Shown here in pieces: positions 6,364-12,840 of a DNA stretch of 15,546 bases. The notes beneath the pieces were generated by a model. The model did no database searches and was not told the DNA's origin. It saw only the letters and a program-made list of their open reading frames with translations. Within the stretch, counting starts at the first letter, position 1. The number at the start of each line of letters is the position of its first letter. The stretch is from an uncultured Lachnospiraceae bacterium (GTDB lineage Bacteria > Bacillota > Clostridia > Lachnospirales > Lachnospiraceae), in NCBI GenBank assembly GCA_948688495.1, contig CAPQSW010000005.1:43957-59502 (forward strand), read 5' to 3'. Position numbers and translations under genes: made by a program.

Positions 6364-8478
6364 ATGAGTAACAAACACGGAAACCTTTCGATTAACAGCG
6401 ACAATATTTTTCCCATTATAAAGAAATGGCTGTATTCCGACCACGATATTTTCTACCGCGAATTAATATCAAATGGCTGCGATGCCATTACGAAGCTGAA
6501 AAAGCTGGATTTGATGGGAGAATATGAGCTGCCGGATGATTATGAACCCAAGATTCAGATTCTTGTAAACCCGGAAGAAAAGACCCTGAAATTTATCGAC
6601 AATGGACTTGGCATGACTGCCGACGAAGTAGAGGAATATATTAACCAGATTGCCTTCTCCGGCGCTTCCGATTTCTTGGAAAAATATAAGGACAAGGCAA
6701 GCGAGGAGCAGATTATCGGACACTTTGGCTTAGGCTTCTACTCTGCCTTCATGGTTGCCGACGAGGTCCACATCGATTCCCTCTCCTACCAGAAAGACGC
6801 CGCCCCTGTACATTGGACATGCGACGGCGGTACAGAATTTGATATGTCTGACGGCTCCAAGACTACAGTTGGAACAGAGATTACGCTGTTCTTAAACGAG
6901 GACTGCCTGGAATTTGCCAACGAATACCGCGCAAAGGAAGTGATAGAGAAATACTGCTCCTTCATGCCGACCGCCATCTATCTGGCAAAGGAAAATGCGC
7001 CGGAAGAATATGAGACAATTCCTGCCGATGAAGTGACAGAAAAAGACACTGTAATTGAAAATATTGTAGAAGAAGCCAAATTCGAGGAAAAAGAAAACGA
7101 GGACGGCACCAAAGAACAGGTGGAGGTATCCCCGCGCACAGAAAAGGCAAAGATTATCAAACGCCCAGTTGCCTTAAACGACACGCATCCGCTGTGGACA
7201 AAGCACCCCAACGATTGTACCGACGAGGAGTACAAGACCTTTTACCGCAAAGTTTTCCAGGATTACAAAGAACCATTGTTCTGGATTCATCTGAACATGG
7301 ATTATCCGTTTAACCTGAAAGGAATCTTATACTTCCCCAAGATTAACACGGAATACGACTCTATCGAGGGAACCATCAAGCTATACAACAACCAGGTATT
7401 TATCGCGGACAATATCAAAGAAGTTATCCCGGAATTTCTGATGCTGTTAAAAGGTGTCATCGACTGTCCAGATCTGCCTTTGAATGTATCAAGGAGCGCA
7501 CTGCAGAATGATGGATTCGTACAGAAAATTTCTGATTACATCACAAAGAAGGTCGCTGATAAATTGAGCGGCATGTGTAAGACTGACAAAGAATCCTATG
7601 AGAAATACTGGGATGACATCAGCCCCTTCATTAAGTTTGGCTGCTTAAAGGATGAGAAATTCTGTGACAAGATCAACGACTATATTTTGTTCAAGAATCT
7701 GGACGACAAGTATCTGACTTTACCGGAATGCCTGAAGGTGGAGGAAGAATCTGCAGATCAAGAAGCCAACAGTGATGAAACTGGCGACAACAATAAAACG
7801 GAAAATACCGATACTGCTTCTGGTACAGACAGTGCAGACGCGGGGCAAGACGATGATACAGAAAATGATAAGGATACGCGTAAGTCCATCTACTATGTAA
7901 CCGACAGACAGCAACAGGGACAGTACATCAATATGTTCAAAGAACAGGGCATGGATGCTGTAATCTTAGACCATAATATTGACACTTCATTTATCACCCA
8001 GTTGGAGCGCCGAAACGAGAAAATCAAATTTGTCCGCATTGACGCTGATTTAACCGATTCCATGAAAGAAGAAGTGCCTGTGGAAGACTTAAAAGAGGCA
8101 AAAGACACGCTGACAGAAACTTTTTGCAAAGCGCTTGGCAACGACAAATTAAACGTAACAGTAGAAAAATTGAAAAACGCCGACATTTCTTCCGTCATCA
8201 CACTCTCCGAAGAAGGCAGGAGGATGCAGGATATGATGAAGATGTACGGTATGGCAGGCATGGATCCTTCCATGTTCGGCGGTGACCAGACATTGATCTT
8301 AAATGCTAACCATGCACTGGTCCAGTATATCTTAGAGAACAAAGACTCCGAGCATGTTCCGGTATTCTGCGAGCAGCTCTATGACCTGGCAGTTTTGAGC
8401 AACCATCCGCTCTCACCGGATGCCATGAGCAAATTTGTCACCAGAAGCAATCAGATTATGCTGTTGCTGGCAAAATAA
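6364..8478 (+). CDS. htpG: Hsp90-family molecular chaperone HtpG
   Basis: This 704-residue protein is a cytosolic ATP-dependent chaperone of the Hsp90 family. The GHKL ATPase domain (about 1-220) shows E33, N37 and D40 (ELISNGCDA), DNGLGM at 79-84 and GHFGLGFYSAF at 119-129. The middle domain carries NVSRSALQND with the conserved arginine, and a dimerisation domain ends the protein. It is longer than the roughly 625 residues usual for HtpG, mainly because of an acidic, Ser/Thr/Asp-rich linker at about 459-506 and a charged stretch near 225-262 between the first domains. The start at 6364 is preferred over the upstream ATG at 6316 because AAGGAG (6350-6355) sits eight bases before it and family similarity begins with MSNKHGNLSI. 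Regulation by HrcA is indicated by the CIRCE. It appears to be monocistronic, with only a weak candidate terminator. Confidence 0.97.
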   Translation: MSNKHGNLSINSDNIFPIIKKWLYSDHDIFYRELISNGCDAITKLKKLDLMGEYELPDDYEPKIQILVNPEEKTLKFIDNGLGMTADEVEEYINQIAFSGASDFLEKYKDKASEEQIIGHFGLGFYSAFMVADEVHIDSLSYQKDAAPVHWTCDGGTEFDMSDGSKTTVGTEITLFLNEDCLEFANEYRAKEVIEKYCSFMPTAIYLAKENAPEEYETIPADEVTEKDTVIENIVEEAKFEEKENEDGTKEQVEVSPRTEKAKIIKRPVALNDTHPLWTKHPNDCTDEEYKTFYRKVFQDYKEPLFWIHLNMDYPFNLKGILYFPKINTEYDSIEGTIKLYNNQVFIADNIKEVIPEFLMLLKGVIDCPDLPLNVSRSALQNDGFVQKISDYITKKVADKLSGMCKTDKESYEKYWDDISPFIKFGCLKDEKFCDKINDYILFKNLDDKYLTLPECLKVEEESADQEANSDETGDNNKTENTDTASGTDSADAGQDDDTENDKDTRKSIYYVTDRQQQGQYINMFKEQGMDAVILDHNIDTSFITQLERRNEKIKFVRIDADLTDSMKEEVPVEDLKEAKDTLTETFCKALGNDKLNVTVEKLKNADISSVITLSEEGRRMQDMMKMYGMAGMDPSMFGGDQTLILNANHALVQYILENKDSEHVPVFCEQLYDLAVLSNHPLSPDAMSKFVTRSNQIMLLLAK

Positions 8479-8507
8479 ACAATCTGGTCTCATTTGTTTG
8501 ATTTTTT
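8475..8507 (+). terminator. Weak candidate htpG terminator
   Basis: Right at the htpG stop, AAACAA and TTGTTT can form an AT-only stem of about six pairs around an 11-base loop, followed by GATTTTTT. The stem is weak and the T-run overlaps the next promoter, so termination here may be partial. Confidence 0.3.
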
Positions 8508-8525
8508 GTCAAAAATGTTTATAAT
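8498..8525 (+). promoter_or_regulatory. Sigma-A promoter of the CAP-domain gene
   Basis: TTGATT (8498-8503) and a perfect TATAAT (8520-8525) are spaced by 16 bases. The start near 8532 leaves a leader of about 82 bases. Confidence 0.7.
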
Positions 8526-8578
8526 GGGAAGCAGGGATAACCTGTTTCCCATATTTTATGCGCAGGGGATAAAAACCT
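8526..8578 (+). other. Two similar stem-loops in the leader of the CAP-domain gene
   Basis: GGGAAgCAGG-gataa-CCTGtTTCCC (8526-8550) forms a strong hairpin; GCAGGG...CCCTGC follows (about 8562-8586 region). Both contain GCAGGGgATAA followed by CC. There is no T-run, so they do not look like terminators, and I recognise no riboswitch class. The first stem partly overlaps the predicted transcription start. Confidence 0.4.
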
Positions 8579-8613
8579 TCCCTGCTCAAATATTTATTTT
8601 AGGAGGCGATACT

Positions 8614-9579
8614 ATGACAAAAGTATGCATAAAAACAAAAATTGTTTCTCTTTTAATCATTCTTACTCTGGCAGTCTCACTGTTTCCCATCTCATCCCAG
8701 GCAAAAACACGCCCGGCAGATGTAAAAAAAGCAAGCAGTGGCAACATTCTTGTTGGAGTTACCGGAACTTACGAAAAAGTAAGTAATACGAAAATCCTAA
8801 ATAGGATTAATGAAATCCGCAAAGAAGCATGCACAAAAGGGTACCCCAATCCGGCAACCGGCAAAAAACTCAAACCATCGGACTATGTACCCATGAAGTG
8901 GTCTTCCAACTTAGAGTGGATTGCACAACTGCGTGCCGCAGAATGTACAGTCAACGAAGGTCACTCCCGTCCAAACGGCAAAAGCTGTTTCAGCATAAAG
9001 TATAAGAATGAACAGAGTTTTGCGGAAAATCTGGCATGGAATTATTCCGGTCTGATGTACGGAATCGAACAATGGTATAGTGAAAAGGACGATTGGGTAA
9101 AACAAAATAGCAATGCCGTGACTGGACATTATACCAGCCTGATCAACCCAAACTATAAGTTTGTCGGACTTGGTTCTTTTGTCCGCAGCAGCGGCGGCTG
9201 GTATGGGATTTCCGCAGAGTTTGGCTATTATACATCCGGTTCCCAGGCACAGTCCAAATTGAAAGGCAAAACCACCCAGACCATCGAAGTTATAAAAAAG
9301 AACACGGCAAAGATGAAATTAAATGCTCCATCAAGCATAAAACGCAAAAAAAGCAAACAATTGACGATTACCTGCAGCGTTACTTATCCAGGGATTATGG
9401 GCGGGAATAATACGACCAAAGCAAGAATTTCCAAAAATGTTACCTGGAAATCTTCCAAACCCTCTGTACTTACCATCACAAGCAATGGAAAAATCACTGC
9501 CAAAAAGGCGGGAAAAGCTGTCATCACTGCCAAAGCAGGCGGGAAAACACTACGGAAAACAATTACTGTTAAAAAATAA
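8614..9579 (+). CDS. Secreted CAP-domain protein with C-terminal BIG2 Ig-like domain
   Basis: This 321-residue exported protein has a signal peptide at 1-30 (K-rich start, hydrophobic 11-25, probable cleavage after SSQA). A CAP/SCP domain spans about 58-205, with H117 (EGHSRP), E138 (AENLAW), E152 and H172 (GHYTSLINPNYKFVGLG) as the likely cavity residues. A lysine-rich BIG2 (Ig-like) domain follows at about 235-321, with VTWKSSKPSVLTITSNGKITAKKAGKA characteristic of the family. BIG2 domains often mediate surface or carbohydrate attachment. Bacterial CAP proteins are poorly understood; some are linked to spore or cell-envelope functions. The start at 8614 is chosen for AGGAGG at 8601-8606; the longer upstream frame (8494) would run through the promoter. 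It stands alone, convergent with the blaR1-like gene. Confidence 0.9.
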   Translation: MTKVCIKTKIVSLLIILTLAVSLFPISSQAKTRPADVKKASSGNILVGVTGTYEKVSNTKILNRINEIRKEACTKGYPNPATGKKLKPSDYVPMKWSSNLEWIAQLRAAECTVNEGHSRPNGKSCFSIKYKNEQSFAENLAWNYSGLMYGIEQWYSEKDDWVKQNSNAVTGHYTSLINPNYKFVGLGSFVRSSGGWYGISAEFGYYTSGSQAQSKLKGKTTQTIEVIKKNTAKMKLNAPSSIKRKKSKQLTITCSVTYPGIMGGNNTTKARISKNVTWKSSKPSVLTITSNGKITAKKAGKAVITAKAGGKTLRKTITVKK

Positions 9580-9613
9580 GGAAATCCCTTAGAACTACAG
9601 CTCCCCCCGTAAG

Positions 9614-9696
9614 AATCGTTGAAATTCCCCCAGGAATTGCCTTTCACTGAAAGAATGACAATTCTTGGGGGATTTCCTGTACAGATGGCAACGATT
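9614..9696. repeat. Large imperfect inverted repeat between convergent genes
   Basis: The arms AATCGTTG-AAATTCCCCCAGGAATTG (9614-9639) and CAATTCTTGGGGGATTTC (9659-9676) plus CAACGATT (9689-9696) form a long stem with one bulged base and one G-T pair. The right arm is interrupted by 12 bases that include the palindrome CTGTACAG (9677-9684). The loop itself contains CTTTC-act-GAAAG (9641-9653). A further GGAAATCCC at 9580-9588 can compete for the right arm. It may act as a bidirectional terminator, but neither side has a T-run, so a small palindromic repeat element is an alternative. Confidence 0.65.
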
Positions 9697-9714
9697 AATT
9701 GCTCTCTCTATCCA

Positions 9715-11265
9715 TTAAAACACAAGCCCTGTATGCGACAGTAATTCCTGCATTTTCTTTTTGCTCAATTCTTTTATTTCCTGTATCTCATCCTTCTTAT
9801 TCCGGCGGACTTCAAGATATACTGCCACTTCCCCCGGGGCGTCATAAGTCGTCAGATACCGGCCCTTATCATAGAAAACTGCAACCGTCTTTCCCCGATA
9901 CTTCCACGCTCCGGTATGCGCATCTGCCGTAATGCCGTAAGAAGCATATTCCGCCGGAACATCTACATCCTCTATAATGCCCTGCTCGCTGGCAACGGCT
10001 GTTGCCTCCTGGTACTCAGGCGTAACCTCTGTTTCATTTATTTGTTCCCTGTCAGCATAAACTTCCTCATCATTTCCCGCTACGGCCGTTGCGTCATCTA
10101 TCTGCACACTGGCATCCTCCGTCTCGCCTTCCTCGATCATCACAGTTGTATCATCCGTCTGCTCGCTGGCATCGCTGACTGTATCGCTCGCCACGGCTTC
10201 ATTGATATAATCCACATAATACGCTGTTTCCGCGGTTCCCTCTTGCGCCTCGGCATAACAACTATCCTGCTCCATCCTGCCTACGGCAGAGGCAGACGTA
10301 GCAAATACCATAATAATTCCTGCTGTCAGAACCCCCGACAACACCCCTATCACGATTGGTTTCTTTTTCTCTTTCATAATGGCAACCACCCTTTCTTCCA
10401 TTGCATTTTTACAAAAACTGTTTCCCCAGGACATCCAACGTCCTTTCTGCTCCTCCATATCAATCAGTGTATTCGCATAGGCCGCGCGCATATCTCCTCC
10501 CAGGTATCTGATTACATGCGCATCACAATCAAGTTCTATATCCCGGTTCGCCAAAACGAGCATCACCCACACCAGCGGATTAAACCAATGGATACAGCAT
10601 AACAGCACCAAAAGCATCTTTTTAAGGGCGTCAAAGTGACGGATATGCATATACTCATGGAGCAACATAAACCTTAACTGCTCAGGCTGTTCATCTCTCC
10701 ATGATTTCGGCAGCACAATCACCGGATGCACAATCCCATATGTCAGAGGCGTCAAAGTCATTTCCCATTGGCGGATTGTCACCTTCCGCCTGACGGGACA
10801 CATTTCTGTCCACGCCTGAAACTTGGAATCCCCAAAGGATTCTTCAAGCGGAAGCGCTGTCTGAAACTCCCTGTGCCACTTCACATAAGAAATTATGTAA
10901 TACAATGCAATGAAAGCCGCACCCGCCGGATAAAGAAACATCCATAAGGATTGCATACCCATTGCTTCTGCTTTTCCACCATCTTCCCCCTCGTATACCG
11001 CAATACCTGACATGTCTTCCCCATTCACATCGGAAAAAATATTTTCAGTTGTCTCACTGACAAATAACTTCTCCATATACATTTCTGCGAGAGAATAAAT
11101 GCTGAACTGTGAGGGTATGGTAAACGGAATCATCAGCCGCAGAAAGGCCGCCAGCCATAGCACCTGAAATACTTTTCCTGGAAGCCTGTTCCTAAAAAAA
11201 CTGCGTAGAATTACAATTACCGCAATCAAAACACCACCGGAAATACTCATGCTCCACAAACTCAT
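9715..11265 (-). CDS. BlaR1/MecR1-like M56 membrane metalloprotease with atypical sensor region
   Basis: This protein has 516 residues from the ATG at 11265, or 519 from a GTG at 11274. It belongs to the BlaR1/MecR1 peptidase M56 family, which senses an external signal and triggers inactivation of BlaI-type repressors. Membrane segments lie near 8-23, 32-50, 106-128, 215-238 and 303-325. The zinc protease motif HEYMH is at 203-207, with E244 (DIELDCD) the probable third ligand. BlaR1 has a penicillin-binding C-terminal domain (SxxK, KTG); here the outer part (about 330-516) is instead an acidic, Asp/Glu/Thr/Ala-rich stretch followed by a small domain of about 90 residues (from DVDVPAEYASYGIT). 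The ATG is preferred because GAGGTG precedes it at good spacing. It lies two to eleven bases after the repressor gene. The ligand is unknown. Confidence 0.9.
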   Translation of the reverse strand: MSLWSMSISGGVLIAVIVILRSFFRNRLPGKVFQVLWLAAFLRLMIPFTIPSQFSIYSLAEMYMEKLFVSETTENIFSDVNGEDMSGIAVYEGEDGGKAEAMGMQSLWMFLYPAGAAFIALYYIISYVKWHREFQTALPLEESFGDSKFQAWTEMCPVRRKVTIRQWEMTLTPLTYGIVHPVIVLPKSWRDEQPEQLRFMLLHEYMHIRHFDALKKMLLVLLCCIHWFNPLVWVMLVLANRDIELDCDAHVIRYLGGDMRAAYANTLIDMEEQKGRWMSWGNSFCKNAMEERVVAIMKEKKKPIVIGVLSGVLTAGIIMVFATSASAVGRMEQDSCYAEAQEGTAETAYYVDYINEAVASDTVSDASEQTDDTTVMIEEGETEDASVQIDDATAVAGNDEEVYADREQINETEVTPEYQEATAVASEQGIIEDVDVPAEYASYGITADAHTGAWKYRGKTVAVFYDKGRYLTTYDAPGEVAVYLEVRRNKKDEIQEIKELSKKKMQELLSHTGLVF

Positions 11266-11275
11266 ACTACACACC

Positions 11276-11635
11276 TCACGAAAGCTCTCCGACGATTTTC
11301 TTCAGATTGTCAATCTGCTCTTTTGACAGCTTTTTGCTGCCGAGCAATGCCGCAAATAATTTATCTGCAGAACCGTCATAAACCTTGTTAATCAGCTCAT
11401 CTGTCTCTGCCTTTTGCACTTCCTCCTTAGAAATCAGTGCATGGCACATAAACTTCGGTTCCGAACGCTCGATGGCTCCTTTCCCTATGCACCGCTTTAT
11501 CAAAGTGTAAGTCGTGTTCTTGTTCCATCCTACTTCTTCCCCAAGCACATCAGAAATATGTTTTGCTGTCGTATCACCTTCCCTCCACAACACATCCATT
11601 ACCTTTAATTCAGAATCAAATAATTTCACATCCAT
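11276..11635 (-). CDS. BlaI/MecI/CopY-family transcriptional repressor
   Basis: This 119-residue winged-helix DNA-binding protein is a dimeric repressor that in the BlaI/MecI family is inactivated through its partner M56 protease. The N-terminal wing-helix domain (about 1-75) includes ELKVMDVLWREGDTTAKHIS and the recognition region WNKNTTYTLIKRCIGKGAI; the C-terminal helices (about 80-119) serve dimerisation. Length matches the family. The ATG at 11635 has GGGAGGA upstream. Two operators, ACTACTNNAGTAGT, overlap its promoter and leader, so it very likely represses its own operon. It is followed directly by the M56 protease gene, the standard pairing. Targets beyond its own operon cannot be seen; no beta-lactamase gene is in the window. 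Confidence 0.95.
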   Translation of the reverse strand: MDVKLFDSELKVMDVLWREGDTTAKHISDVLGEEVGWNKNTTYTLIKRCIGKGAIERSEPKFMCHALISKEEVQKAETDELINKVYDGSADKLFAALLGSKKLSKEQIDNLKKIVGELS

Positions 11636-11652
11636 ACAAGTTCCTCCCAGAA

Positions 11653-11666
11653 ACTACTGCAGTAGT
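11653..11666. promoter_or_regulatory. BlaI-type operator 1
   Basis: ACTACT-GC-AGTAGT, inside an 18-base perfect palindrome (11651-11668), lies just downstream of the predicted transcription start and matches the BlaI/MecI TACTA-type operator. Confidence 0.85.
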
Positions 11667-11677
11667 TTGATGCTCTT

Positions 11678-11706
11678 ATACTACTACAGTAGTTTTCTTT
11701 TGTCAA
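11678..11706 (-). promoter_or_regulatory. Sigma-A promoter of the blaI/blaR1-like operon
   Basis: TTGACA (11701-11706) and TAGTAT (11678-11683) are spaced by 17 bases. The start is near 11671. Operator 2 occupies the spacer and overlaps the -10 box, so bound repressor would block RNA polymerase. Confidence 0.75.
11681..11694. promoter_or_regulatory. BlaI-type operator 2
   Basis: ACTACT-AC-AGTAGT has the same half-sites as operator 1. The centres are 28 bases apart, close to three helical turns, which fits cooperative binding on one DNA face. Confidence 0.85.
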
Positions 11707-11725
11707 TAAAAATTTTCTTCCATAC

Positions 11726-11751
11726 AAAAAGGAGTGTCGTTTTGACACCCC
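11726..11751 (-). terminator. Intrinsic terminator after the parvulin-like gene
   Basis: On the minus strand GGGGTGTC-aaaac-GACACTCC forms an eight-pair stem (one G-T pair) followed by TTTTT. It ends the maf-to-parvulin operon and insulates the blaI-like promoter. Confidence 0.8.
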
Positions 11752-11788
11752 CAATTCTTTTTCATTTACCGGCATAATACTTCACCTA

Positions 11789-12793
11789 CTACCACGTACA
11801 ATACTTCTCATATACCTGAAAAAAACTGTCCGTCTTTACCTCCTCATCAATTTCCACCTTCACTTGCTCCCAGACTTTTTCATTAAATTCAGAAGGCAAA
11901 TCAATCAGAAACCCCTGGTACACATCATCAAAGGCTTCCTTCCTCCGCTCCTCCAAAATCACAGACTTGTTATCATCTGTCCGCTCCTGGTCATAGTGGT
12001 TGATACATTTGATAAAATAATACCCATCCTTTGTCTTGATTTGTTCACTGACTTCATCATTATCCAGGGAAAAAACAATGTCTGCCATTTCCTTTTCTAT
12101 GTTATTTTTACTGAAAAACACTTCGGTCTTGGCAATTTCATTATAATGGTTGGCAACCGTAAGGAAATCATTGCCCTCCTTCAACTGCTGTGCAACCTCA
12201 TCCGCCTTTTCTTTCTCAGAGACAAAAATCTGCTCCGCCTCCATGACCCGCGCCTCCTCATCACTGACTTCGTCGCTGACGCCCTGGGTCAAAAACGTAT
12301 AAAGCTTGTTGGCAAGCCCATAACGCGTATACAAAATCTCAATATCCGCCTGCTTTACCTGCATGTATTCCTTCTCCTCGGTATTCAAGGAGCCGTAATA
12401 TTCCTCTGCTGCTTCTTTTATTTTAGCCTGTTCATCTTCTGTGAGGGCAATTTCCTTTTCCTGTGCCAGATAATCCATCGCCATAATCTGCGCCAGCCTG
12501 GAAATCGTAAGGTCTTTGACATAATCCTCCAGCTTATTATCCTTGAAATCATGTTTCCATAACTCAATGCCGTACATCATATCATAAATATTCTGATAAT
12601 TTGTCAAAACTACCCGCGCCTGCGGCAATGTACAGACCTCATCCCTGATTTTAAACACATCATTATCTGTATGCTCTGCATTGACTACCACTTCGCTGCC
12701 TGTCACTTTGCATCCGCCCGCCGGCATCAAAAGCAACATACAGATTCCAAGAACTTTTAATCTCTTATGTCTTTTCATTCGTATCCCATCCAT
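11789..12793 (-). CDS. PpiC/SurA-like parvulin-family lipoprotein, catalytic residues degenerate
   Basis: This 334-residue extracytoplasmic protein is related to SurA/PrsA-type foldases. A signal peptide (about 6-27) ends at AGG-C28, a plausible though imperfect lipobox, so it is probably a lipoprotein anchored outside the membrane. A helical chaperone region (about 45-180) is followed by a parvulin-like domain (about 183-267; EAEQIFVSEKEKADEV, DGYYFIKC) and a C-terminal helix. The parvulin histidines (usually SHIL near the start and YGYHII at the end) are replaced by EQIF and GYYFIK, and the central glycine-rich stretch is shortened, so prolyl isomerase activity is unlikely. The start is uncertain: GTG at 12811, ATG at 12793 (AGGA upstream) or ATG at 12778. 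It lies 47 bases after the FAD oxidoreductase gene, probably the last gene of that operon. Confidence 0.85.
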   Translation of the reverse strand: MDGIRMKRHKRLKVLGICMLLLMPAGGCKVTGSEVVVNAEHTDNDVFKIRDEVCTLPQARVVLTNYQNIYDMMYGIELWKHDFKDNKLEDYVKDLTISRLAQIMAMDYLAQEKEIALTEDEQAKIKEAAEEYYGSLNTEEKEYMQVKQADIEILYTRYGLANKLYTFLTQGVSDEVSDEEARVMEAEQIFVSEKEKADEVAQQLKEGNDFLTVANHYNEIAKTEVFFSKNNIEKEMADIVFSLDNDEVSEQIKTKDGYYFIKCINHYDQERTDDNKSVILEERRKEAFDDVYQGFLIDLPSEFNEKVWEQVKVEIDEEVKTDSFFQVYEKYCTW

Positions 12794-12840
12794 TTCATCC
12801 TGCCTGTCCACTTACTTGGCTGTACGCACGTATTATACTG

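Noticed and set aside
7893..8342. 149-codon minus-strand frame inside htpG
   Set aside because: Antisense to a conserved chaperone, with no ribosome site or recognisable domain.
8494..8613. Longer start for the CAP protein at 8494
   Set aside because: It runs through the promoter and hides the signal peptide; the ATG at 8614 has AGGAGG at ideal spacing.
8531..8613. c-di-GMP or other riboswitch in the CAP-gene leader
   Set aside because: The leader is short and none of the conserved motifs of riboswitch classes I know could be found; only simple hairpins are visible.
12832..12837. TATAAT as an internal promoter before the parvulin-like gene
   Set aside because: No acceptable -35 box at 16-18 bases; more likely the gene is read from the upstream operon.
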